NCBI RefSeq assembly: GCF_900128885.1
Contig: NZ_FQTU01000003.1
Coordinates: forward strand, 62,001 to 126,000
Length of the DNA stretch: 64,000 bases
DNA from: Alkalibacter saccharofermentans DSM 14828
GTDB taxonomy: Bacteria; Bacillota; Clostridia; Eubacteriales; Alkalibacteraceae
Direction of reading: 5' to 3'
The position numbers and the translations under genes were made by a program. Position 1 is the first letter of the stretch. Every line of letters begins with the position of its first letter. This document shows, piece by piece, positions 1 through 7,579 of this stretch. The notes under the pieces are model-generated. The model was not told the DNA's origin, ran no database searches, and was given only the letters and a program-made list of their open reading frames with translations.

Positions 1-835
1 GGGAAAACCTAAAATTGAGAAAGAATTAAACAAACTTTTCAACATGGACAGCTGGACAGAAGAGCAGTATAAAGAATTAAGAGCTGTTTATCTTGGTATG
101 TGCAATGAAGTGGATTTTTTTACAGGAATGGTAATAGATGCATTAAAAGCTAAAGGAATATACGATAATACTGTCATATTTGTATTTAGCGATCACGGCG
201 ATTATACAGGTGATTATGGCCTGGTTGAAAAAGCACAAAATTGTTTCGAAGATTGTCTAACTAATGTTCCTTTTATAGTTAAGCTTCCTAAGGAAATGGG
301 TAGAAGAAAAGGAATTAGTGACGAATTGGTTGAGCTAATAGATTTTTATGCCACGGTTGAAGAAATTGCAGATTTAGAAACTACCCACCAGCACTTTGGG
401 AAGTCTTTGGTACCGTATTTGCAAAAAAATGAAGAAGAATTAAGAGATGCGGTTTTTTCTGAAGGAGGATTCAGAGTAGGAGAGTCTTATTGTAGCGAAA
501 CAGGCGGTCCAAATGGGTTGACAGAAGAAAATCTATACTACCCAAGGTTATCACTACAGTTATCTAATGAATTTACATATAACGGCAAAGCTGTGATGTG
601 TAGGACCAAAGAGTACAAATATATAAAGAGATTGTATGAAGAAGACGAATTTTATGACTTGAGAAACGATCCAGAAGAAGTAAGCAATGTAATAAATGAC
701 GAAAATTATAAAGATGAAATATTAGTGTTAAAAGAAAGACTTCTAACACACTACTTAGATACATGTGACGTCGTTCCATTAAATAAAGATAAAAGAATGG
801 ATTCAGATTTTATTGAACTGCTTTATAAAAAATGA
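1..835 (+). CDS. Sulfatase family protein, C-terminal part (5' end outside window)
   Basis: The window opens inside this gene. The frame is already open at base 2, so about 277 C-terminal residues are present and no start is visible. It carries the alkaline-phosphatase-superfamily block SDHGDYTGDYG, then a conserved Lys and a VPFIVKLP strand, which is the metal/sulfate-binding second half of type I sulfatases. The catalytic Cys/Ser-x-Pro-x-Arg motif would lie upstream. Such enzymes cleave sulfate esters after one active-site residue is converted to formylglycine; a candidate maturase lies at 12248-13372. A sulfated sugar substrate is inferred from the sugar genes that follow. A phosphodiesterase of the same superfamily is the alternative. 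Confidence 0.85.
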   Translation, partial: GKPKIEKELNKLFNMDSWTEEQYKELRAVYLGMCNEVDFFTGMVIDALKAKGIYDNTVIFVFSDHGDYTGDYGLVEKAQNCFEDCLTNVPFIVKLPKEMGRRKGISDELVELIDFYATVEEIADLETTHQHFGKSLVPYLQKNEEELRDAVFSEGGFRVGESYCSETGGPNGLTEENLYYPRLSLQLSNEFTYNGKAVMCRTKEYKYIKRLYEEDEFYDLRNDPEEVSNVINDENYKDEILVLKERLLTHYLDTCDVVPLNKDKRMDSDFIELLYKK

Positions 836-853
836 TTTTGAATTCAAATCATT
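831..853. terminator. Possible hairpin at the end of the sulfatase gene
   Basis: AATGATTT (831-838) pairs with AAATCATT (846-853) around the stop codon. No U-run follows, so this is a weak terminator at best. A second overlapping inverted repeat, CAAATCA (845-851) and TGATTTG (859-865), lies just before the next promoter and could instead be an operator. Confidence 0.3.
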
Positions 854-866
854 GAAACTGATTTGC

Positions 867-895
867 TTTACAAACAAATTTTTGACATATATAAT
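867..895 (+). promoter_or_regulatory. Sigma-A-type promoter of the ROK regulator gene
   Basis: TTTACA (867-872) and TATAAT (890-895) are separated by 17 bp. The ROK gene starts 66 bases downstream with AGAGGTG as ribosome binding site. This implies the regulator has its own transcript, separate from the sulfatase. Confidence 0.6.
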
Positions 896-961
896 TTATA
901 GTAGGCTTAAAGGGTATTAGCAATACACCACACAAGCTATTAAATAAAGAGGTGCACAAAC

Positions 962-2137
962 ATGCTTAAATTAGAAAACAAAGGCAAATCTCAAACCAAA
1001 TCAAGAAATAAGATTAAAGTTTTTAATTATATATGGGAAAAAGAATCTGTTTCAAGGACGGACATAAGCAAAGAATTGAAAATATCAGCACCTTCAGTTA
1101 CAAGAATCGTAAATTCGCTAATTAAAGATAAATTTATAAAAGAAGTTGGCTCAATTAAGACAAGTGTTGGAAGAAGTCCGGTTAAGCTAGAAGTGAATAA
1201 AAATGCCAGGTATATAATAGGTATAAGCATAACAAAGTCAAAAATACATATAGTTTTGACTAATCTGGGCAGAGAGATTTTGTACAAAGAAACCGAGAAG
1301 TTAAATATCTCTAAAGAGGAAGATTTGCTTCGGACAATTGAATCAAAAGTTGATAATTTGCTGGCTGATGCAAAAGTAGATTCCAAAAAAATTTTAGGAA
1401 TAGGTGTCGCCACTACGGGTGTCGTAGATTTTGATAATGGAATAATAGAAGTTTGGCCGCCGGATAAGAGTATTAAGAATATAATGGTTAAGCAATACTT
1501 AGAGTCAAAATACAAAATATTCGTAAGGGTTGATAACAACATCAATGTTCTGCTATTTGGAGAGTATTGGTTTAAAGATCATTTGAATGGTGAAAGAGTC
1601 GAGGACTTAGTTTGCGTATTCTGCGGTGAGGGTGTTGGTTCCAGCATATTGATTAATGGACAAATAATAAGAGGGTATAATAATAATGCTGGCGAGATCG
1701 CTCATATGAAGATAGAACAAAACGGCAAGTTATGTACGTGCGGGCAGAATGGTTGTTTAGAGGCGTATATATCTATACCAAGCATGGAAAATGACTATAA
1801 TAGACTGACCCTAAAGGCTGACTCTTTTGAGGAGATTTGCTTAAAAGCAAACCAAGATGATAAAATTGCAAAAAAAATACTGCATGAAGCACTTTCTAAA
1901 TTAGCTATTGCCATAAGCAATATCAATGTTTTAATAAATCCTGAGATGCTTATAGTGTCAGGTGATATTTTTGAATACTTCGAAGAAGCGATGGAATATC
2001 TAAAATCGGAGGCAGAAAAAAACAATTTTAATGTTAAGCTAAATGAACTCAAATGGAGCAAAAAGCCACGAAGAGAGTTCATGATAGAATTTAATGCGAC
2101 TGCGTTGATATATGAAGAAATCCTAAAGATAGACTAA
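962..2137 (+). CDS. ROK family transcriptional regulator
   Basis: 391 residues with an N-terminal winged helix-turn-helix (about 15-75, VSRTDISKELKISAPSVTR) followed by an ROK sugar-binding/kinase-fold domain. The ROK zinc motif is intact as CTCGQNGC (Cys258, Cys260, Cys265) after GEIAHM. The usual kinase motif (D/E)NDxN reads DNNIN, so the catalytic Asp position is Asn. This points to a pure sugar-sensing repressor of the XylR/NagC type rather than a glucokinase. It has its own promoter and a strong terminator. It lies between the sulfatase and the sugar cluster, and two matching palindromes in the next promoter (2173-2185, 2211-2223) are its likely operators. The ligand is unknown. Confidence 0.9.
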   Translation: MLKLENKGKSQTKSRNKIKVFNYIWEKESVSRTDISKELKISAPSVTRIVNSLIKDKFIKEVGSIKTSVGRSPVKLEVNKNARYIIGISITKSKIHIVLTNLGREILYKETEKLNISKEEDLLRTIESKVDNLLADAKVDSKKILGIGVATTGVVDFDNGIIEVWPPDKSIKNIMVKQYLESKYKIFVRVDNNINVLLFGEYWFKDHLNGERVEDLVCVFCGEGVGSSILINGQIIRGYNNNAGEIAHMKIEQNGKLCTCGQNGCLEAYISIPSMENDYNRLTLKADSFEEICLKANQDDKIAKKILHEALSKLAIAISNINVLINPEMLIVSGDIFEYFEEAMEYLKSEAEKNNFNVKLNELKWSKKPRREFMIEFNATALIYEEILKID

Positions 2138-2160
2138 AAAGATCACCCAGATCTTTTTTT
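2136..2160 (+). terminator. Rho-independent terminator after the ROK gene
   Basis: AAAAAGATC (2136-2144) pairs with GATCTTTTT (2150-2158) around a five-base loop and continues into a T-run. It overlaps the stop codon and insulates the regulator from the sugar cluster. Confidence 0.8.
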
Positions 2161-2162
2161 AG

Positions 2163-2223
2163 TTTTATTTCATTTCATATTGAAATAAAATACCTTACAT
2201 GCTATAATAATTTCATAATGAAA
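2163..2223 (+). promoter_or_regulatory. Promoter with twin palindromic operators before the sugar cluster
   Basis: TTGAAA (2180-2185), a 17-bp spacer and TATAAT (2203-2208) form a near-consensus promoter. Two 13-bp palindromes differ at one base: TTTCATATTGAAA (2173-2185) covers the -35, and TTTCATAATGAAA (2211-2223) lies just past the -10. The first sits in a longer inverted repeat with perfect 10-bp arms (2163-2172 and 2181-2190). Two sites flanking the polymerase footprint fit dimer repression, most simply by the adjacent ROK protein. The promoter and symmetry are seen; the regulator assignment is inferred. Confidence 0.75.
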
Positions 2224-2253
2224 ATAAAGTGTCGATAGCGAGGGAGAAAAAAT

Positions 2254-3411
2254 ATGAATTCAAATTTACTTGTTGTGCATGGAGGCGGTCCAACAGCTGT
2301 TATCAATTCTTCACTATATGGAGTGTTGGTTGAGGCCAAAAACCATAAAGAGATCAATAAAATATACGGGGCTGCAGGAGGCACTCAAGGAATACTGGAT
2401 GAGAAGCTGTTGTTGCTTAGCGATCTTCCGCAGGAAGAAATAGAAAAGCTATTGCAGACACCTGCATCTGCCATTGGGACATCTAGGACGCCACTGTATG
2501 AAGAAGAATACGAAAAAATGGTAGAAGTCTTAAAAAAGTATAAAATCAAATATGTTTTATTCAATGGCGGCAACGGAACTATGGATACTTGCGGCAAGCT
2601 TTACGATAAAGCAAAAGAGCATGGGATAAGTGTCATAGGAATACCAAAGACTATTGACAATGACATATCTGTAACGGATCATTGTCCAGGCTTTGGTAGC
2701 GCAGCTAGATACATAGCCCAAACGGTTGCAGAGATAGGTCAAGATGTAAAATCCATGCCTATACATGTAAGTATCATTGAGGCCATGGGCAGAAATGCCG
2801 GATGGATTACTGCGGCTTCGGCATTGGCTAAAAAAAATGATGAAGATGCTCCACACCTTGTTTATTTGCCGGAATGTCCATTTAATGAAGAAAAATTTTT
2901 AGAAGACGTACAACGGATGCACGAAAGACATGGGGGTGTCGTAGTTGTAGCTAGCGAAGGGCTTAAGGACAAAGATGGAAACCCTATAGTGAAACCGATT
3001 TTTGAGTCTGAAAGAGCTGTTTATTTTGGAGATGTCAGCACGCATTTAGCTCAACTGGTAATTGAAAAGCTTGGTATCAAGGCTAGAAGCGAAAAGCCTG
3101 GAATCGCAGGAAGAGCGTCAATTTCATTGCAGTCCAAGGTTGACAGAGATGAAGCAGTGCAGGTAGGGAAAGAAGCTGTAAAGGCTGCTTTAGAAGGAAA
3201 GACCGGTGTGATGGTAGGATTTGAAAGGACTAAAAAAAATTATGAATGCAAAACCCTTTTAATACCCATAGAAGAAGTAATGCTAAATGAAAAAATAATG
3301 CCTAAAAACTTTATAAATGCTGAACAAAATGGCATAACAGAGGATTTTGTCAAATGGTGCAAACCCCTTATCGGTGAGGATTTACTGGAATTTGCATGGT
3401 TTAACAAGTGA
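2254..3411 (+). CDS. 6-phosphofructokinase-family kinase with mixed donor motifs
   Basis: 385 residues of the PfkA fold. Visible motifs are GGGPTAVIN at the N-terminus, IGTSR (74-78), GGNGT (105-109), PKTIDND (131-137, catalytic Asp135), TDHCPGFGSA and EAMGRNAGW. The Lys in PKTIDND and the TDHxPGFGSA block resemble pyrophosphate-dependent enzymes. However, the residue that is Asp in PPi enzymes (GGDD/GGND) is Gly here, as in ATP enzymes. The donor is therefore uncertain and ATP is plausible. It is first in a run with aldolase, isomerase and TIM-like genes, and its stop overlaps the next start by four bases. It probably phosphorylates C1 of a ketohexose derivative; whether that is fructose 6-phosphate is open. 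Confidence 0.85.
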   Translation: MNSNLLVVHGGGPTAVINSSLYGVLVEAKNHKEINKIYGAAGGTQGILDEKLLLLSDLPQEEIEKLLQTPASAIGTSRTPLYEEEYEKMVEVLKKYKIKYVLFNGGNGTMDTCGKLYDKAKEHGISVIGIPKTIDNDISVTDHCPGFGSAARYIAQTVAEIGQDVKSMPIHVSIIEAMGRNAGWITAASALAKKNDEDAPHLVYLPECPFNEEKFLEDVQRMHERHGGVVVVASEGLKDKDGNPIVKPIFESERAVYFGDVSTHLAQLVIEKLGIKARSEKPGIAGRASISLQSKVDRDEAVQVGKEAVKAALEGKTGVMVGFERTKKNYECKTLLIPIEEVMLNEKIMPKNFINAEQNGITEDFVKWCKPLIGEDLLEFAWFNK

Positions 3412-4130
3412 TTGAAGGAATCTTGTTTTTTCTCATCATACTGATTGGTGGGGTAATTCAATCATCTACGGGCTTCGGTTTTGCAATTTTTGCAATGAGC
3501 TTATTGCCGATAATAATGCCATTCAAAACTGCGGTGATAGCAGTACTATGTGCATCGATAGTCATGATGGTGAGTATTGTTATTAAACTTAGAAAAAGCA
3601 TCAATTACAAATTGATGCTTTGGCCGGTGATCTCAGCGATGTTTGGAAGATGGATAGGCATAACGATACTGACAACAGCAGATGAAAAAATCTTGTTCAA
3701 GATGCTCGCAGTTATACTTATTGCATTTGCAGCTTACTTTACCGCATTTAGCGAAAGAACAACGATTAGCCCGGGCAGGAAAAACGGCATGATAGCAGGA
3801 ACTATAAGCGGTGTTCTTGGAGGCTTAGCCAATGTAGGAGGCCCTCCCCTAGTAGCGTATTTCTATTCGGTTTGTGATGATAAAGAAGAATACATGGCAT
3901 CTATACAGGCAACTTTTTTAATCAGTGGATTAAGCTCATTTGCAATGAACGCTGCATACGGCAACATAACTTTTGAAGTACTAAAACTTTCATTAATAGG
4001 TTCCGTTGCAATATTGATTGGCAGTTACATAGGCCTGAATATTTTCAAACTTATTAATCAAATAGTGTTAAGAAGACTTATCAACTCTTTCATGGTAATC
4101 ATGGGAGTGATCATGTTAATAAAATATTAG
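3408..4130 (+). CDS. TauE/SafE family sulfite/sulfonate (organic anion) exporter
   Basis: 240 residues, mostly hydrophobic with about eight predicted membrane spans. It has the family's paired glycine-rich motifs: GVIQSSTGFGFAIFA near the N-terminus and GVLGGLANVGGPPLVAYF in the middle. TauE/SafE proteins move sulfur-containing or carboxylic anions across the membrane. The GTG start overlaps the kinase stop, implying translational coupling. Its place inside a sugar-catabolic operon suggests export of an anionic end product (sulfite, sulfolactate or similar), which is inference from family and context only. Confidence 0.85.
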   Translation: MIEGILFFLIILIGGVIQSSTGFGFAIFAMSLLPIIMPFKTAVIAVLCASIVMMVSIVIKLRKSINYKLMLWPVISAMFGRWIGITILTTADEKILFKMLAVILIAFAAYFTAFSERTTISPGRKNGMIAGTISGVLGGLANVGGPPLVAYFYSVCDDKEEYMASIQATFLISGLSSFAMNAAYGNITFEVLKLSLIGSVAILIGSYIGLNIFKLINQIVLRRLINSFMVIMGVIMLIKY

Positions 4131-4145
4131 AAAAGAGGAATTTTT

Positions 4146-5303
4146 ATGCCAATCGTACCACTAAGACCATTACTAGAAACATCCAATAAATACGGATTTG
4201 CCCATGGCGGATTTAACGTAAATTCCGTAGCGCAGGCAAAAGCTGTAATAGAAGTTCATAGCATGTTTAGATCGGCGGCAATATTGCAGGCTGCAGATTT
4301 GGCAAATGGATTTATGGGTGGCAAAGCTGATTTTTTAAATGCGACACTTGAAGATAAGAAAAAAGGCGCAAAGAATATTGCCACTGCTGTTAAAAAATAT
4401 GCAGATCAGGTTGACATTCCGGTAGTACTTCATTTAGATCACGGTAAAGATTTTGAATCCGTGAAGGCAGCTATAGATAACGGTTATTCTTCTGTCATGA
4501 TAGATGGGTCTCATTTAGAATTTGATCAAAACGTAGAACTTACTAGAGAGGTCGTAAAGTACGCCCATGAGAGAGGAGTAAGTGTTGAGGGAGAGCTTGG
4601 CATACTTGCTGGAGTTGAAGATAATATCTTTTCAAATGAGTCCACTTACACTAATCCTATGAAGGTATGTGAATTTTTCAAAAAAACTGGCGTAGATTGC
4701 TTGGCGATATCCTATGGCACAGCTCATGGACCAAATAAAGGCAAGGACACAAAGATTAGAAAAGAGATTGCAATTGCATCAAAAGAGAACTTAAGACACG
4801 AAGGTATCTTTGGGACGTTGGTATCTCATGGATCTTCTACCGTTCCTCAGTATATCGTAAATGAGATAAACGACCTAGGAGGCAATATCCAAAATGCTTA
4901 TGGAATATCTATAGATCAATTGAAATCGGTGACCAAACATGGAATTGGAAAGATTAATATCGATACTGATATTAGACTTGCTATAACAAGAAATATAAGG
5001 GAGTATTTTAACTTTAATCCAAATAAAAAAGCGAGCGAGTCACTCAAGGATATCTGGTCAATAATGAAAGCGAAACCGGACGCATTTGACCCAAGAGCAT
5101 ATCTAACGCCTATTATAGATGTGTTGATGTATGGGGAAACTAAAGATTTAGACGTCATTGAGATTCTAGACTGCATAGAAAGAGGAGTAAAGGAAGTTGC
5201 AGGAACATTGATAGTAGAATTTGGCTCAGTTGGTTATGCTCCTAAAATCGAAATGATAACCCTTGATGAAATGGCGGAATTATATAAAAAAGGAATAAAA
5301 TAA
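4146..5303 (+). CDS. Class II fructose-bisphosphate-type aldolase
   Basis: 385 residues, a zinc-dependent ketose-bisphosphate aldolase. The catalytic/metal set is visible: HLDHG (Asp98 proton donor, His99 ligand), EGELG (148-152), His194 in YGTAHGP and His228 in VSHGSS. The DHAP-side phosphate site GSS plus NIDTD (271-275) is intact. At the usual QxS site near residue 50 the sequence is QAAD, so the serine that touches the other half of the substrate is Ala. The protein is about 70-100 residues longer than common class IIB enzymes because of a C-terminal extension (about 290-385). Expected products are DHAP and a three-carbon aldehyde. The exact substrate is unproven. Confidence 0.85.
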   Translation: MPIVPLRPLLETSNKYGFAHGGFNVNSVAQAKAVIEVHSMFRSAAILQAADLANGFMGGKADFLNATLEDKKKGAKNIATAVKKYADQVDIPVVLHLDHGKDFESVKAAIDNGYSSVMIDGSHLEFDQNVELTREVVKYAHERGVSVEGELGILAGVEDNIFSNESTYTNPMKVCEFFKKTGVDCLAISYGTAHGPNKGKDTKIRKEIAIASKENLRHEGIFGTLVSHGSSTVPQYIVNEINDLGGNIQNAYGISIDQLKSVTKHGIGKINIDTDIRLAITRNIREYFNFNPNKKASESLKDIWSIMKAKPDAFDPRAYLTPIIDVLMYGETKDLDVIEILDCIERGVKEVAGTLIVEFGSVGYAPKIEMITLDEMAELYKKGIK

Positions 5304-5315
5304 AGGAGTGGACCA

Positions 5316-6611
5316 ATGAAGTCAATTACTATCGATTATTCGTATCTAAAAAGTTTTATATCAGGCGAAGACGTCAATAACGAGATAAAAGACAATAGAA
5401 AAGTTATAGAAGATATTATTAAAGGCAAAGCAGACAATGAAAATGTACTCGGATGGATAGACGTAGACAAGCATGCCGGAGAAGAATTGATTCAAAGAAT
5501 AGAAAAAACTGCTAAGAATATCAGGGAAACTTCCGATGCTTTCTTGCTAATCGGCGTAGGTGGATCGAATCAAGGTGCAAGAGCGGCTATTAAAGCTTTT
5601 GATAAAGAACAAAAACCAGAAATTATTTATACAGGAAATACACTGTCTCCAATATATATGAATAAAGTTTTAAAAGACATCGAAGAAAAATCAGTTTATG
5701 CAAATATTATAGCTAAAAATTTTGCTACCCTTGAACCGGGAATATCATTCAGGATGATCAGAAATAAAATGGAATCCATGTATGGCAGAGATGATGCAGC
5801 TAAGAGGATCATAGCTACAGGGTCACCAAATGGCAGCTCCCTTGAGAATCTTTCTAATGAAAAGGGTTATGAATTTTATGATTTCCCAGAAGATATCGGT
5901 GGCAGATATTCAGTGATTACAGCCGTAGGTCTGCTCCCTATGGCTGTTGCGGGAATCGACATAAGAGAGGTTGTTCGAGGCGCTAAGGATATGGCAAAAT
6001 CAATCAAGACACTTCCGCTAGAGGAGAACCCCGCGGTAGTATACCCTGCAATCAGGAATATTCTTTATAAAAAAGGATATTCAGTTGAAGTCCTTGCTCA
6101 TTTCGAGCCTCTGTTCGAGTACTTTACCAAATGGTGGGTACAGCTTTTTGGAGAGAGCGAAGGTAAAGATAATAAAGGGATTTTTCCAGCGGCTTGTTCT
6201 TTCAGTGAGGACCTTCACTCGTTGGGACAATATATACAAGATGGGAAAAAGAATCTATTTGAGACTTTCTTGAATTTAGAAGACCAAATGGAGTCATGCC
6301 CTATATCTGAAGATGAGTCTACAATAGATTATTTTGATTATTTAGATGGCAAAGATTTTAGCGAGCTTAACAAAGTGGCGTTTGATGCAACTATAAAGGC
6401 ACATTCAGAAGGTGGAATACCTGCAATGGTGTTCAACATACCAAAACTGACACCATATTATTTTGGACAGCTTTTTTACTTGTTTGAGTACAGCTGCTAT
6501 ATTTCAGGAGTTCTGCTTGGAGTAAATCCATTTGATCAACCTGGAGTAGAGGCTTATAAAAATGAAATGTTTGCAAGCCTTAAAAAAGAGAAAGAAGAAA
6601 TAGCAGTTTAA
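5316..6611 (+). CDS. Phosphoglucose isomerase paralogue with altered phosphate loop
   Basis: 431 residues, full-length PGI fold. Catalytic regions are kept: GVGGSNQG (80-87), GGRYS (195-199), FGESEGK (279-284), the active-site His near 301 and the C-terminal NPFDQPGVEAYK lysine region. The sugar-phosphate loop that reads SKSGTT in the housekeeping enzyme of this window (46535-47872, residues 140-145) is AKNFAT here (133-138), losing two hydroxyl side chains. This argues for an aldose-ketose isomerase whose substrate lacks, or replaces, the 6-phosphate. It sits 12 bases after the aldolase behind a perfect AAAGGAG ribosome site. Family membership is sure; the substrate is inferred. Confidence 0.85.
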   Translation: MKSITIDYSYLKSFISGEDVNNEIKDNRKVIEDIIKGKADNENVLGWIDVDKHAGEELIQRIEKTAKNIRETSDAFLLIGVGGSNQGARAAIKAFDKEQKPEIIYTGNTLSPIYMNKVLKDIEEKSVYANIIAKNFATLEPGISFRMIRNKMESMYGRDDAAKRIIATGSPNGSSLENLSNEKGYEFYDFPEDIGGRYSVITAVGLLPMAVAGIDIREVVRGAKDMAKSIKTLPLEENPAVVYPAIRNILYKKGYSVEVLAHFEPLFEYFTKWWVQLFGESEGKDNKGIFPAACSFSEDLHSLGQYIQDGKKNLFETFLNLEDQMESCPISEDESTIDYFDYLDGKDFSELNKVAFDATIKAHSEGGIPAMVFNIPKLTPYYFGQLFYLFEYSCYISGVLLGVNPFDQPGVEAYKNEMFASLKKEKEEIAV

Positions 6612-6632
6612 AAATTGTGAAAGGGGTATTAC

Positions 6633-7559
6633 ATGAAAAAGATATTTATTAATTTAAAGAGGTTTGATGTACCCAGAGAGATGGGCGGAATATGTGATTT
6701 GACTAATCCTAAAAAATGGATTGAAAATATCGTTGAAAAAAGCATCGAGTTAGGGTTAGGAAAGCTTGAAGGTTTTCAAATCGTGTACATGATCCCGGAA
6801 TCTTTAATTATCACAGCCAATGAAAAACTAAAGAGCTACGCATCAGAAGATAGAGCCTCACTTAAGATAGGGTCTCAAAGCGTGTACAAAGATGATATTA
6901 AAAAAGGTGGAAATTTTGGAGCATTTACCACAAAGCTGCCGGCTGCAGCTGCATCTAATATGGGGTGCAAAGACACTATAATTGCACACTCAGAAGAAAG
7001 AAAAGGGATTTTAGAGATTTTGAGCATGTTTGAACCTGAATTGAAAAATTCTCAGGCTCTGCGTGAAAAAGCAGCAAGAACTGTCGATGAAATAGTGAAT
7101 AAAGAAGTTCTAAACGCTATGGATCAAGGCATGGATGTGTTGTTTTGCATAGGAGAAACCGAAGAAGAACGTGGAGAAGGCAATTTTGAAGAGCAACAGA
7201 AGAGAATCAAAAAAGTGCTCAAATCTCAGATTGAAAACGGGTTGTCAGGAACGGAAAAGTACACTGGAAAACAAAGCGTAGTCATAGGCTATGAGCCTAT
7301 TTGGGCAATTGGTCCAGGAAAAACTCCGCCAGGTAAAGAGTATATAGCATATGTATCAAAGCTTATAAAAGAGCTGACAAAAGAAATTTTTGGATATGAA
7401 TTAGAAGTTGTCTATGGTGGAGGATTAAAAGAAGAAAATGCAGAGATGATATCAAGCATAGACACTATAGACGGAGGACTTGTAGCACTTACCAAATTTA
7501 CTGGGGATATAGGATTTTACGTTGAAGATCTTAAAATAATAATTGAAAAATACATTTAG
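6633..7559 (+). CDS. Triosephosphate isomerase-like protein, enlarged, phosphate loops remodelled
   Basis: 308 residues against about 250 for ordinary TIM, with extra sequence near 10-50 and 125-155. The catalytic set is intact: Asn7 and Lys9 (NLK for NWK), His119 (AHSEER) and Glu221 (GYEPIWAIG). The phosphate-holding parts differ. The canonical YGGS motif is YGGGL (261-265), the DGxLVGGASL motif is DGGLVALTKF (280-289), and loop 6 reads GPGKTPPG. Catalysis of a ketose-aldose interconversion is therefore likely, but on a triose whose anionic group is bound differently. It could still be a slow DHAP/GAP isomerase. It is part of the operon, 21 bases after the PGI paralogue. Confidence 0.8.
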   Translation: MKKIFINLKRFDVPREMGGICDLTNPKKWIENIVEKSIELGLGKLEGFQIVYMIPESLIITANEKLKSYASEDRASLKIGSQSVYKDDIKKGGNFGAFTTKLPAAAASNMGCKDTIIAHSEERKGILEILSMFEPELKNSQALREKAARTVDEIVNKEVLNAMDQGMDVLFCIGETEEERGEGNFEEQQKRIKKVLKSQIENGLSGTEKYTGKQSVVIGYEPIWAIGPGKTPPGKEYIAYVSKLIKELTKEIFGYELEVVYGGGLKEENAEMISSIDTIDGGLVALTKFTGDIGFYVEDLKIIIEKYI

Positions 7560-7579
7560 AACGAAAGGATGAAGAGAAA

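Noticed and set aside
2254..3411. Loss of the sugar-phosphate arginine in the PFK-like kinase
   Set aside because: A first alignment suggested a missing QR motif, but GIAGRAS lines up with the GTIQRVS-type motif of related enzymes, so the Arg is probably kept.
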